Origin: Thalassobaculum sp. OXR-137
GTDB taxonomy: Bacteria; Pseudomonadota; Alphaproteobacteria; Thalassobaculales; Thalassobaculaceae
Reading direction: 5' to 3'
NCBI RefSeq assembly: GCF_034377285.1
Contig: NZ_CP139715.1
Location: forward strand, 496,001-560,000
Length of the DNA stretch: 64,000 nucleotides
Shown here: positions 1 to 12,481 of the stretch, one piece after another
Position numbering within the stretch: position 1 is the first letter of the stretch
Layout: each line of letters begins with the position of its first letter
Notes under the pieces: model-generated
Told to the model about the DNA's origin: nothing
The model's input: the letters and a program-made list of their open reading frames with translations, nothing else
Database searches by the model: none
Made by a program: the position numbers and the translations under genes

Positions 1-1883
<1,883 letters not shown>

Positions 1884-2030
1884 GGCAAAAGCCTCGTATG
1901 ATGGAATTGGCGCGGGTTGTACCCGTGTGTGACCAGTTTAGCAAATTTGGGCTGTAGAGGCGACCGTGATGCCCCGATCGGCGGCCACATCCGGTGAAGG
2001 ACACGGCCGCCGACGTCATTCTGGGCGGGA

Positions 2031-2342
2031 CTAGCGCCGATAGAGCACCATGCCCGCGTGGTACAGGACGCCGTCGACGAAATCGCCGTCGGCGGTGAAC
2101 CCGGTATCGTCCCAATACTCGATGTGATCGCCGGTCACCTCATAGCGGCCCTCATAAGCGCGCTCCCGAGACCCGCGGGCTTCCACGTAGCGGCCATTCG
2201 GCAGCAGTTCGTGACGGATCCGCCCGTCCTCGGTGACCCACATGCCGACATAGGGGTGGTCGGCCTTGGCGTCCGTCCCGGTGACCTCGACCGGCTGAGC
2301 CAGCAAGGCAACGGCGGCGAGGGTTGTCAGGATTTTCTGCAT
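2031..2342 (-). CDS. Atu4866-family small protein
   Basis: This 103-aa protein has a short hydrophobic N-terminus (MQKILTTLAAVALLA) that may be a signal peptide. A compact domain follows with HPYVGMWVTEDGRIRHELLPNGRY and repeated Y/W/G beta-strand patterns, which is the Atu4866 family (PF11512), a lipocalin-like fold of unknown function. The ATG at 2342 has AGGAG eight bases upstream. It lies 27 bases after the SDR on the same strand and is probably co-transcribed with it. Atu4866 proteins are often found beside oxidoreductases; a ligand-binding role is inference only. Confidence 0.85.
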   Translation of the reverse strand: MQKILTTLAAVALLAQPVEVTGTDAKADHPYVGMWVTEDGRIRHELLPNGRYVEARGSRERAYEGRYEVTGDHIEYWDDTGFTADGDFVDGVLYHAGMVLYRR

Positions 2343-2369
2343 GATGCTTCTCCTTTCGCCTGGGTCCGG

Positions 2370-3092
2370 TCAGTTCGGCGACCGGGTGGGACGGATCGTG
2401 ATCTCGGTGGTGTCGACGCCGTCCGGCGCCTCGATCACCTGCCGTACGGCCCGGGCGATGTCCGAGGGCTGCAGGGCGATGGCCCGGTACTCGTCCATCA
2501 GGGCCTTGGTTCCCTCATGGGTGATGGTGGCGGCGAGATCGCTTTCGACGACGCCGGGATTGACGCAGGTGACCCGGATCGTGTCGGTCTCCTGACGCAG
2601 CCCGTCCGACAGCGCCCGGACCGCGAACTTCGTCGCGCAGTAGACGGCGGCCGTCGGCACGACCGACAGGGCACCGATCGAGCCGATATTGATGATCTGT
2701 CCCGATCCCTGGCGCTCCATGACCGGCAGCACCGCGCCGATGCCCCAGAGGGTGCCCTTGATGTTCACATCGACCATCCGCTCCCACTCGTCGTGCTTTC
2801 CGGCCGAGAGCGGCGAGAGCGGCATGATCCCGGCATTGTTCACCAGGACGTCGATGCGGCCCCACAGGGACAGGGCGGTTTCGGCGAAATCCATCATCGC
2901 CGCGCGATCCGTTACATCCAGGCCGTGGGCCTTCGCCGTCCCGCCCGCCGCGCGGATGTCGTCGGCGACCGCCTCGATGCGGTCGAGCCGGCGCGCGCCC
3001 AGAAGAACCTTGGCGCCGTGGGCGGCAAGCTCACGGGCAATGACCTCGCCGATCCCCCCGGACGCGCCGGTAACCAGAATGACCTTGTCCAT
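2370..3092 (-). CDS. SDR family NAD(P)-dependent oxidoreductase
   Basis: This is a classical short-chain dehydrogenase/reductase of 240 aa. The nucleotide-binding motif TGASGGIG lies at residues 8-15, NNAG in the middle of the fold, the catalytic Ser in NIGSIGAL and the YxxxK pair in YCATK. It probably reduces or oxidises a small carbonyl or alcohol; the substrate is not evident. The open frame extends to 3158, but MDKVILVTGASGG at 3092 is the natural SDR start and the upstream residues do not look like a protein. It is divergent from a LysR gene 98 bases away, with an inverted repeat between them, so regulation by that LysR protein is likely. Confidence 0.9.
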   Translation of the reverse strand: MDKVILVTGASGGIGEVIARELAAHGAKVLLGARRLDRIEAVADDIRAAGGTAKAHGLDVTDRAAMMDFAETALSLWGRIDVLVNNAGIMPLSPLSAGKHDEWERMVDVNIKGTLWGIGAVLPVMERQGSGQIINIGSIGALSVVPTAAVYCATKFAVRALSDGLRQETDTIRVTCVNPGVVESDLAATITHEGTKALMDEYRAIALQPSDIARAVRQVIEAPDGVDTTEITIRPTRSPN

Positions 3093-3151
3093 TGTCGTCT
3101 CCGTGATTGCGGTGAGCCCCGGAGATGGACCTTGGCGGGGGTTAGCAGTAT

Positions 3152-3192
3152 CTACCAATCAATGGACAATTTGGTTAGTATTACTGGACAAT
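3152..3192. promoter_or_regulatory. Probable LysR operator in the SDR/LysR divergent region
   Basis: ACCAA (3154-3158) and TTGGT (3171-3175) form an inverted repeat with a 12-base centre, extended imperfectly by CTA and TAG. The octamer TGGACAAT occurs twice as a direct repeat, at 3163-3170 and 3185-3192, 22 bases apart (about two helical turns). The second copy overlaps the LysR start codon at 3191. This layout suits an autoregulated divergent LysR promoter. It is inferred from symmetry alone. Confidence 0.5.
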
Positions 3193-4078
3193 GTATATCG
3201 ACCTGAATCTCCTTCCGCTGTTCTCGGCAATCGCCGAGGAGAACAACTTCCGCGCCGCCGCCGATCGGCTTGGGGTAACGCGCTCCGCCGTCAGCCAGGG
3301 TGTGCGCCGTCTCGAAGACAGCCTTGGCGTCAGCCTGGTGACGCGAACCACCCGTTCCGTACGCCTCACCGAAGCGGGTGAGCGCCTCTATGCCGCCCTG
3401 TCTCAGCCGATGTCCGACATCGGCACCGCCCTCGAAGGCCTTGCCGGCGAGGACCGGCCGCGTGGTCTGCTGAGGTTGGCGGTGACTTCCATCGCCGAGG
3501 AGTTTCTGTCGGGGCCGTTCCTGGTCAGCTTTACCGACGCCCATCCCGAGGTGGAGCTCGACGTGACGGTGACGGATGAAGAGTTCGACATCGTGGCCGC
3601 CGGCTTCGACGCCGGCGTCCGGCTGGGCGAGGTGATCGAGATGGACATGATCGCGGTGCCCGTGTCCGGCGACCAGCGCGAGGCGGTCGTGGCCACGCCC
3701 GGTTATGTCGCCGCCCATGGCGCGCCGGCCCATCCGCGCGACCTCGTCCATCACCGCTGCATCGGCTGGCGCCGGGCGCCCAACGTCGCCCCGCACCGCT
3801 GGGAGTTCGAGGAGAAAGGCGTGGCCTTCGACGTCGCCGTCGCGCCCTATGTCACAACCAACGACCTGCGGCTCATGCTGCGGATGGCGTTGAGCGGCGG
3901 CGGCCTCACCTTCGCGACGGCCAATACGGTCCGGTCCTACCTCGAGCGCGGCGAACTCGTGTCTTTGCTTGAGGACTTCCTGCCGCCCTTCCCGGGCTTC
4001 TTCCTCTACTACCCGCACCGTCGGAACATGGCGCCTAAGCTCAGGGCCCTGATCGAACACACCCGACGCTGGCGCTGA
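3191..4078 (+). CDS. LysR family transcriptional regulator
   Basis: This LysR regulator is 295 aa. The N-terminal winged HTH spans about residues 5-65 (AAADRLGVTRSAVSQGVRRLEDSLG, then TRTTRSVRLTEAGERLY). An effector-binding domain follows and ends FFLYYPHRRNMAPKLRAL, typical of the CrgA/YafC-like group that often controls a divergent oxidoreductase. It is divergent from the SDR/Atu4866 pair, the likely target. There is no good Shine-Dalgarno before the ATG; a TATTAC box ends seven bases before it, so a leaderless message is possible. The glycosyltransferase gene begins one base after its stop, suggesting co-transcription. Confidence 0.92.
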   Translation: MYIDLNLLPLFSAIAEENNFRAAADRLGVTRSAVSQGVRRLEDSLGVSLVTRTTRSVRLTEAGERLYAALSQPMSDIGTALEGLAGEDRPRGLLRLAVTSIAEEFLSGPFLVSFTDAHPEVELDVTVTDEEFDIVAAGFDAGVRLGEVIEMDMIAVPVSGDQREAVVATPGYVAAHGAPAHPRDLVHHRCIGWRRAPNVAPHRWEFEEKGVAFDVAVAPYVTTNDLRLMLRMALSGGGLTFATANTVRSYLERGELVSLLEDFLPPFPGFFLYYPHRRNMAPKLRALIEHTRRWR

Positions 4079-4079
4079 A

Positions 4080-5357
4080 ATGACCGGCCAAAGAATTCTC
4101 CTCTGCACATACGGCTCACGCGGCGATGTCGAGCCGTTCGTGGCGCTGGCAAAAGGGCTTCAGGCGGCCGGGCACACGGTGCTGCTGGCCACGTCCGAGC
4201 GGTTCCGGAGCTTCGTCGAAGAGCATGACGTGGCGTTCTTCGGGATGTCGGACGCCGCCCTGGCCCTGATCGAGACGCCCGACGGCCGGGCCCTGATGGA
4301 GGGCGGGGCCGGCTGGTGGCAGCGGATCGGCGCCGGCATCCGGCTCTCGCGCCGGTCCGGGCCGGTCAACGAGACGCTGATGCGCCAGACCTGGGCGGCC
4401 GCACAGGCGTTCGGGCCGACGGCCATCGTGTTCCACGCCAAGCTCTTCGCCGCCGGCCACGTGGCCGAGAAACTCGGGATCCCGGCCTTTCTCGGCGCGT
4501 TGCAGCCGATGTACGCCGCCACCGCCACGGCGCCCGCCATGGGGTTTCCGTCGCTGCCGGTCCCCGGCTACAACCGGCTTACCTACTGGCTGGTCCGCCG
4601 GTCGATCGGGCTGTTCCGCCGGGCCATCGACCGGTTCCGCCGCGAGGCGCTGGACCTGCCGCCGGTCCGGGCTGGCGCCGACGTGCTGTTCCCGCCCGGC
4701 GCGGGCACCATTGCGATCCTGCACGCCTATGGCAGCGCGGTCCTGCCGCGTCCGGACGACTGGCCGCCCCACGCCCATGTCACCGGCTATTGGCGGCTGG
4801 AGCCCGCACCCGATTATGCGCCGCCACCGGAGCTTGCCGACTTTCTCGACGGCGGGCCCGCTCCGGTCTTCATCGGCTTCGGCAGCATGACCAGTCTGGA
4901 CCCAACCGCGCTCGGCACCCTGGTGACCGCCGCCCTGCGCAAGGCCGGCCGACGCGGGGTGGTGGCCCGGGGATGGGCCCACCTGCAAGTGGGCGACGGC
5001 GACGACGTCCTGGCGATCGATCCGACGCCCTATGGCTGGCTGTTTCCCCGGATGGCGGCCGTGGTGCATCACGGCGGCGCGGGGACGACGGCCGAAGGCT
5101 TCCATGCCGGGGTGCCCAGTGTGATCTGTCCGTTCTTCGGCGATCAGCCGGGCTGGGCCCGGCTCAGCCACGCGCTCGGGGTCGGCACGGAGCCGGTGCC
5201 GCGCGACCGCCTGACCGCCGACCGTCTCGCCGCCGCCATCGTCCGGGCGACCGAGGACCCGATCCTGCGGGAGAACGCCCGGGCGCTCGGCGCCAGACTG
5301 CGGGCCGAAGACGGCGTGGCGCGGGCGGTCCGGATCGTCACGACCGCCGCCCCATAG
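4080..5357 (+). CDS. UGT/MGT-like glycosyltransferase (GT1 family)
   Basis: This 425-aa glycosyltransferase of the GT-B fold resembles macrolide and sterol glucosyltransferases. The N-terminal domain opens ILLCTYGSRGDVEPFVALAKGL, the acceptor-side Rossmann start typical of the family. The C-terminal domain carries GFGSM and the nucleotide-sugar signature PYGWLFPRMAAVVHHGGAGTT with GVPSVICPFFGDQPGWA after it. It probably transfers a sugar from a UDP- or TDP-sugar to a lipophilic acceptor. Acceptor and donor cannot be read from sequence. It is likely translated from the same message as the LysR gene before it, and a hairpin terminator follows. Confidence 0.88.
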   Translation: MTGQRILLCTYGSRGDVEPFVALAKGLQAAGHTVLLATSERFRSFVEEHDVAFFGMSDAALALIETPDGRALMEGGAGWWQRIGAGIRLSRRSGPVNETLMRQTWAAAQAFGPTAIVFHAKLFAAGHVAEKLGIPAFLGALQPMYAATATAPAMGFPSLPVPGYNRLTYWLVRRSIGLFRRAIDRFRREALDLPPVRAGADVLFPPGAGTIAILHAYGSAVLPRPDDWPPHAHVTGYWRLEPAPDYAPPPELADFLDGGPAPVFIGFGSMTSLDPTALGTLVTAALRKAGRRGVVARGWAHLQVGDGDDVLAIDPTPYGWLFPRMAAVVHHGGAGTTAEGFHAGVPSVICPFFGDQPGWARLSHALGVGTEPVPRDRLTADRLAAAIVRATEDPILRENARALGARLRAEDGVARAVRIVTTAAP

Positions 5358-5386
5358 AAAACGGCGGGTCCCGAAGGAACCCGCCG
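5358..5386. terminator. Bidirectional hairpin terminator
   Basis: CGGCGGGT (5362-5369) pairs with ACCCGCCG (5379-5386) and the stem can extend inward. It lies between the convergent glycosyltransferase and the small membrane-protein operon. On the minus strand the stem is followed directly by GTTTT-like sequence running back from 5361, a fair intrinsic terminator for the minus operon. On the plus strand the T-run is displaced by several bases. Confidence 0.6.
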
Positions 5387-5412
5387 CCTGGATCTATTTT
5401 AGGATTTAGGGC

Positions 5413-5484
5413 CTACAGCACGAGGGCCAGCAGGATGACCACCGTCAGCGGCATGCCGAGCAGCCACAGGATCAGGTAAGGCAT
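5413..5484 (-). CDS. 23-aa hydrophobic microprotein
   Basis: This small gene encodes 23 residues that begin MPYLILWLLGMPLTVV and end ILLALVL, almost entirely a single membrane helix. GGAGGA lies seven bases before the ATG at 5484, one of the best ribosome-binding sites in the region. It follows the 297-aa membrane protein by 26 bases on the same strand and precedes a hairpin terminator. No known family is recognised. The strong RBS, operon position and coherent hydrophobic composition argue that it is translated. It may be a small subunit or modulator of the neighbouring membrane protein, which is inference. Confidence 0.65.
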   Translation of the reverse strand: MPYLILWLLGMPLTVVILLALVL

Positions 5485-5510
5485 GATAGTTCCTCCAATG
5501 GGACTGAGGC

Positions 5511-6401
5511 TCAGCGGCGCGGGTGCGAGAACCAGCGGATGACGGTTTCCTCGTCGCGATGGTTACCGCCGACACCGGTAGCCCACCAGGATCCCGCCGC
5601 GGAAATCAGCAGCGCCGCGGCCAGAACGAAGGCACTCAGGATGGTCGCCGTCTGGGCGGTCTCCGCGGCCTCGATGGTCTCCTGCTTGGCCTGGAGCACG
5701 GCGGTTTCCATCTGCTGGACCCGCTGGGCGGCTTCCTGCTGGGTCAGGCCGGTATCCGCGCTGACGACCTGGGCCACATAGGCCTTGTCCTCAGCCGTCA
5801 TCGCGCCGTCCTCGACGGTCCTCTGGATGATCGGGACGATGTCCTCGTAGATCACCTCCCGGCTCTCGTTGAACGAGCTGGGATCGCTCGGACGCAGCAG
5901 CCGGCTCAGTTCGTAGTCGTAGGAGTCCCCGGCCACTGTCTCCACCGCGGCAGAGCCGGCGGCGGTGGCAACCTGGGCGCCGGACCGCACGACCGTACCC
6001 GTGGCGGAGGCGACGACGACGGCAGTGAGCAGCACGCCCAGGGCCCAGACGGTCAGGCCGTGCACCCCGTCGCGCACGTCAGACTCGTGCTCGGAGGCAT
6101 CGAACGCCCGCTTGCGCATCCGGCCGGTCACATAGGCGCCGGCCATGTAGCTGGAGACCAGCACCCAGATCGTCCAGATCGCGACGGCGATCAGGGTGGC
6201 CGTTCCGCCGATCCCGTCATCGCCGAAGGGCGAGACGACGGACAGACCGATCGCTGCCCCGAAGGCGTTCAAAACCAAGGATACAGCCGTCGCCAACAGG
6301 GCGCCGACGAAGATTGCCGGCCAATCGATATGACTGGCGGCCGGTCCGGTATCCGTACGCACGACCGCCGCGGGTTCCGCGGCACGCATAGTCTCTGCCA
6401 T
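5511..6401 (-). CDS. Alphaproteobacterial multi-pass membrane protein (often labelled PhnA-like)
   Basis: This membrane protein of about 297 aa has an N-terminal helix starting DWPAIFVGALLATAVSLVLNAFGAAIGLS, then two or three more hydrophobic segments (WTIWVLVSSYMAGAY; HGLTVWALGVLLTAVVVA). A soluble segment of about 110 residues rich in Glu/Gln and probably helical follows, then a final helix near the C-terminus (TILSAFVLAAALLISAAG). The IDWPAIFxGA...GLSxxSP pattern occurs in alphaproteobacterial proteins labelled PhnA-like, of unknown function. I chose the ATG at 6401 because GGAG lies six bases upstream; an ATG at 6413 is possible. It sits between two microprotein genes behind an EcfG-like promoter, which suggests an envelope role under general stress. 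Confidence 0.78.
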   Translation of the reverse strand: MAETMRAAEPAAVVRTDTGPAASHIDWPAIFVGALLATAVSLVLNAFGAAIGLSVVSPFGDDGIGGTATLIAVAIWTIWVLVSSYMAGAYVTGRMRKRAFDASEHESDVRDGVHGLTVWALGVLLTAVVVASATGTVVRSGAQVATAAGSAAVETVAGDSYDYELSRLLRPSDPSSFNESREVIYEDIVPIIQRTVEDGAMTAEDKAYVAQVVSADTGLTQQEAAQRVQQMETAVLQAKQETIEAAETAQTATILSAFVLAAALLISAAGSWWATGVGGNHRDEETVIRWFSHPRR

Positions 6402-6464
6402 TGCCTTCTCCATGTATCAGCCTGCCGCGTCCCCAGCGCCCGCAACGCGGGCCGGGGCGTAGCG

Positions 6465-6539
6465 TCAGCGAATTCCCAGCAGCGAAAGGATCGCGAGCAC
6501 GATCACGACGAGGCCGACGAGATAGATGATTCCATTCAT
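6465..6539 (-). CDS. 24-aa hydrophobic microprotein
   Basis: This small gene encodes 24 residues beginning MNGIIYLVGLVVIVLAIL and ending in Gly-Ile-Arg, a single predicted membrane helix with a positive C-terminus. GGAAGGA precedes the ATG by about eight bases. It is the first gene after the predicted EcfG promoter, with a 5' leader of about 30 bases, and lies 63 bases before the chosen start of the larger membrane protein. Very similar short helices occur unannotated in many alphaproteobacteria, from memory. The function is unknown. Confidence 0.65.
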   Translation of the reverse strand: MNGIIYLVGLVVIVLAILSLLGIR

Positions 6540-6575
6540 GGGATTGTCCTTCCGACACGATCTCTGTGGCGAAGG

Positions 6576-6601
6576 AACGAGCAGGCAGAACGGTCGGTTC
6601 C
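6576..6601 (-). promoter_or_regulatory. EcfG-type general stress promoter
   Basis: Read on the minus strand, GGAAC (6601-6597) is followed by exactly 17 bases and then CGTT (6579-6576). This matches the consensus GGAAC-N16/17-CGTT of the alphaproteobacterial general-stress sigma factor EcfG (SigT in Caulobacter). The predicted start of transcription lies near 6569, about 30 bases before the first microprotein ATG at 6539. The neighbouring gene families also fit a stress regulon. Confidence 0.68.
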
Positions 6602-6721
6602 CACGGACGGCATCGAATCCGGGGACATACACACATATTTATCGCTGATTTATCGCCGGGCCGCCGCACGGTCGGCCGCCCAGCCTCCTGCAGCAGTCTA
6701 CGTCAGGGGCCCCGGCAGCTG

Positions 6722-9029
<2,308 letters not shown>

Positions 9030-9114
9030 AAATCATGGCTGCGAAACCCCCAACCCTCCGGATGTCCCTCATTCGGATCAGATTGCGCTGGCGATGCGGA
9101 ACACCTTCGGCGTC

Positions 9115-9138
9115 GGGAAGGTCGAGAACGACCTCCCC
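9115..9138. terminator. Hairpin between convergent genes
   Basis: AGGTCG (9119-9124) and CGACCT (9129-9134) form a perfect stem with an AGAA loop, extended past one mismatch by GGG/CCC. It sits three bases beyond the stop of the minus-strand RTX gene and about 85 bases after dgdR. Neither side has a T-run, so terminator activity is uncertain. Confidence 0.3.
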
Positions 9139-9140
9139 CG

Positions 9141-12020
9141 CTAGATCAGCAGGAAATCGCTCGCGCTGAGGCCGGTTGGGCCCACGCCGATCAGGGTGAC
9201 GGTGTTGCCGGAGCCGAGGTCGAGCACGGCATTGCCCGACGCATCGGTGGTGACACCGTTGAGCAGGTCGGCCGCACGCGCCACCCCGCTGCCGTTCACA
9301 TGGGCCGCGATGGCGATCATGTCGCCCTCGGCACTGGAAAAGTCGTGGATCACGTCCGCCCCGTCGGCACCGTCGAAGCGGAAGACGTCGGCGCCGAGAT
9401 TGCCGAAGAGCCGATCATCGCCGGCACCGCCGGACAGGGTGTCGGCGTCCTGTCCGCCAAAAAGCGTGTCGGCACCGGTGTCGCCCCAGACCCGGTCGTC
9501 CCCCTTGTTGCCGTAGATCACGTCGCCGCCCAGGTTGCCGCAGATCCAATCCGCGTCCTGTCCGCCATAAAGGGTGTCGGCCCCCTGTCCGCCATAGAGC
9601 GTGTCGGTACTCTGGTTGCCATAGATCAGGTCGTTGTCGGTATTGCCGTACAGGATATCGAGCCCGCCATATCCCCGCACCGTGTCGTTGCCGCCATTGC
9701 CGTAGAGCGTGTCGTCGCCCGCCGTTCCGCCGACGCTATCGCTCTCGCCGCCGCTGCCACCGCTTCCGGAGCTTTCGGGGGCGGGGGTGATGTCCGTCAG
9801 GGTGACGTCGTTGCCGTCTCCGGCCGTGTAGCTGATCCGGAAGCTGCGCCCGCCCGAGGTGACGCTGGCGCCTTCGGCCAGACCGCTGAAGGTTCCGGTG
9901 ACGGCATCGACGCAGTCGTTGGCGATCAGGGTGAAGACAGTGCCGCTCGCCGAGGTAAAGCCGAACACGGTGCTCAGCGTGGCGCCGTTGATCGTCACCG
10001 TTCCGGTGACGGCAATCTGGTCGTACCCGGTGCCGGCCGTGGTACCGTCGATCTCGATGCTGGCGGTCGAGCCGCTGGCCAGGGTCAGGTTGCCGGTGGA
10101 GATCGTGCCGGGACTGTTGCCGGGGGCGATCGTGCCGCCCGACAGTACGGTCACCGGCATGTCGTAGGTGCCGGTGCCCTTGAGGGTGACGCCGGAGGCC
10201 ACGCTGAAGGTCCCGGTGCCGGACAGCGTGCCGTTGAAGCTGTTTGCCGCGGGGTTGGAGAAGCTGATGCTGCCGGCGCCGACCGTCACGGTCCCGGAGC
10301 CGGTGAGTGAGCCGATGGTCTCCGTCGTGCCGTTGAGATCCAGCGTGGCCCCGGCCGCGACGTTCACCGTCCCGGTATCGGGTAGGGCGTTGCCGCCGGA
10401 CAGTGTCAGGGTTCCTTCGCTGACCGTGGTGCCGCCCCTGTAGGTGTTCGCGCCGGAGAGCGTGACCGTGCCGGTGCCGGTCTTGGTGAAGGCCCGTGAA
10501 CCGGCGTTGTCGCTGATCACACCGGACAGGGTGACATCGGCGCCGGCGCCGGCCGACACAGTGCCGTTGCCCAGAACGAGGGCGTTGTCGATGGTGGTGG
10601 TGCCGGTCACGAGGAGGGTACCGCCAGTCGAGCCAAAGTAGAGGGCGCCGGTTCCAAGATTGTCGTCGCCGGCGATCGACACGGTTCCGCCCGAACTCAT
10701 TGTCGTCGTGCCGGTGTAGGTATTGGCACCGGTGAGGGTCAGCGAGGCGTCGGCCTGGACACGCACGCCGCCACCCCCGGAGATCACGCCGGAGAAGGTC
10801 GAGGGGTTTGTGCCCTCGACAACCAATTCCCGGCCGGCGTTGAGAACGATGGTGCCGGCGCCGAAAAGGGCTTCGATTGATACGCCCGAATCCACCTCAA
10901 AAGTGCTGCCGGTCAACACCGTCAAGCGGCCCAAACTGACGCTCAGGTAGTCTTCCAATGTGAGGGTACCGGTGGACACTGTGACATCTGAACCGGCTTC
11001 GATGGGGCGCTGCCAGCCACCACTGAACGTCGTCCCGGAGAGGGTCAGGGTCCCGCCGGTCTGATTTACCCCCGCGTTACTACTGCCAACCGCTTCGGCG
11101 GTGACGGCGACGTTGGTGAGAGCCAGGTTCTCGTTGCTGGTGATCCCGGCAGCACTGTCGCCGGCCAGGAAGGTGAGCCCGGATATCGAGACGTCCTGCA
11201 GAACGCCTGAGTCGCCATCGTCGATCTTGAAGAGTTCGGTGATCGTCGGATCGGTGGCGATCGTGAGGTTGGCACTGCCGGGCCCGGTGATGGTCAGCGC
11301 CTCGGAAATTGTCACCGGCGTGGTGATGCCGGACCCCATGTCGGCGACATGGATGGTTCCGGTGACGCCGCCGGCGAATTCGATGATGTCGGCGCCGGCA
11401 TTGGCATTGGCATCGGCGATCGCCTGGCGCAACGATCCGGCGCCGGTGACGTTCGTGTTGGTCACCGTGTAGGTGGCCAGCAGGCCGGGCCACAAGGCGG
11501 CGCGGTCCCGCTCGATCAGATCGGAAAACCCCGTCGGGGAGGCGCCGACCGCCACGTCGAAGGCCCAGTCGCCGCCACGCGACGCCGCGCCCGTCGGGGT
11601 AGAGGACGCACGGACCCCGCTGCCGAGTGCCGCCGCCAGGGTTGCGACGAACGCCCAGCCGCTCTCACCCGCGCCGACCGAACAGCCGTACAGCGTGACC
11701 GGCGCGCCGGCGAGCGCCCGCCGGATCGCGTCAAGCTCCACCACCCGCTGCCGCAGGGCCGCCGTATCGATCCGCTCCCGCCCAAGCAGCAAATGTCCCG
11801 GCGCGCCGTGGCTGAACAGATGAACCGACGGTGGCGGCGTTCCGTTCTCGCTCAGTGCGCGGCGCAGCACGGCCAACCCGTCGGCACCCTGCGGAACCCG
11901 TACCACCCGGCACGGGCGCGCCAGGGCAGCCAGCAAGATCTCAGGCTCCGGAACCCGGGCGTCGATCAGGACAAGGTCCGGTGCCGCAACCGCGTCGGTA
12001 TCCGGGCGGTCGCGTATCAT
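9141..12020 (-). CDS. DUF4347 / beta-helix / RTX secreted protein (959 aa)
   Basis: This is a large, predicted secreted, calcium-binding protein with no Sec signal peptide. Residues about 15-160 form a DUF4347 domain starting DLVLIDARVPEPEILLAAL, with HG at 71-72 and YGC ending at Cys113. A long beta-solenoid follows, opening TYTVTNTNVTGAGSLRQAIADAN, with autotransporter-associated strand repeats such as LTGANTYTGTTTMSSGG and LSGANTYRGGTTVSEGTLTLSGG. After a Ser/Gly linker, about residues 765-880 hold RTX nonapeptide repeats of the type LYGGQxADT and LYGNxxND, then a C-terminal type I secretion-like tail. No type I exporter genes lie nearby. Start choice: ATG 12020 precedes the DUF4347 start by 14 codons; the open frame above it looks non-coding. 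A surface adhesin or matrix role is inference. Confidence 0.85.
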   Translation of the reverse strand: MIRDRPDTDAVAAPDLVLIDARVPEPEILLAALARPCRVVRVPQGADGLAVLRRALSENGTPPPSVHLFSHGAPGHLLLGRERIDTAALRQRVVELDAIRRALAGAPVTLYGCSVGAGESGWAFVATLAAALGSGVRASSTPTGAASRGGDWAFDVAVGASPTGFSDLIERDRAALWPGLLATYTVTNTNVTGAGSLRQAIADANANAGADIIEFAGGVTGTIHVADMGSGITTPVTISEALTITGPGSANLTIATDPTITELFKIDDGDSGVLQDVSISGLTFLAGDSAAGITSNENLALTNVAVTAEAVGSSNAGVNQTGGTLTLSGTTFSGGWQRPIEAGSDVTVSTGTLTLEDYLSVSLGRLTVLTGSTFEVDSGVSIEALFGAGTIVLNAGRELVVEGTNPSTFSGVISGGGGVRVQADASLTLTGANTYTGTTTMSSGGTVSIAGDDNLGTGALYFGSTGGTLLVTGTTTIDNALVLGNGTVSAGAGADVTLSGVISDNAGSRAFTKTGTGTVTLSGANTYRGGTTVSEGTLTLSGGNALPDTGTVNVAAGATLDLNGTTETIGSLTGSGTVTVGAGSISFSNPAANSFNGTLSGTGTFSVASGVTLKGTGTYDMPVTVLSGGTIAPGNSPGTISTGNLTLASGSTASIEIDGTTAGTGYDQIAVTGTVTINGATLSTVFGFTSASGTVFTLIANDCVDAVTGTFSGLAEGASVTSGGRSFRISYTAGDGNDVTLTDITPAPESSGSGGSGGESDSVGGTAGDDTLYGNGGNDTVRGYGGLDILYGNTDNDLIYGNQSTDTLYGGQGADTLYGGQDADWICGNLGGDVIYGNKGDDRVWGDTGADTLFGGQDADTLSGGAGDDRLFGNLGADVFRFDGADGADVIHDFSSAEGDMIAIAAHVNGSGVARAADLLNGVTTDASGNAVLDLGSGNTVTLIGVGPTGLSASDFLLI

Positions 12021-12460
12021 GATCGGATCATCGACGAAGGGTCCTGCGCCAAAAGAAGAGGAAAGACGGGTGGGAAGCGGGAGGCGGGTCGGCTGGACCC
12101 GGCCCTGGATTGCGGAGGTCAGGCAGGCGGGACGTCGCGGCCGATCGCCACAAAAGGTCCCGCGCCCCATGCTCCAGTCGTTGCGCCTCCCGACAATCCA
12201 AATGCCCGCCCTGCTCCCGACGGCAGTTCGTGCTCGGCGTCGGTCACAGCGCATGGTGGCGCCTGCGCCGGCGTCAGGGGGTCGGGAATTTTGGTAATCC
12301 TAAAGTTTCAGCGACGCGCTGTTGCAATGGGAAGGAATAAATCCAAATATTTCGCGGCGACGTGTGGTTTTCTCTGAAATTTCGAAACCGCATTGAATTC
12401 GACAGGCAACTTGGCGAATGACGTTAATTTCCGGTTTTTCCGAAATATGGGATTTTATTT
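12021..12460. promoter_or_regulatory. 440-bp divergent regulatory region with AT-rich core
   Basis: This region separates the minus-strand RTX gene from the plus-strand HTH-like gene. The first 280 bases are GC-rich with no convincing gene. From about 12300 the sequence becomes strongly AT-rich, unlike its surroundings, and carries an inverted pair CCAAATATTTCG (12343-12354) and CCGAAATATGGG (12440-12451), plus TTTCGAAA. Promoters for both flanking genes probably lie in this core. The RTX message would then have a leader of about 300 bases. Confidence 0.45.
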
Positions 12461-12481
12461 TTGTTGAGTAGAGTTAATCCG

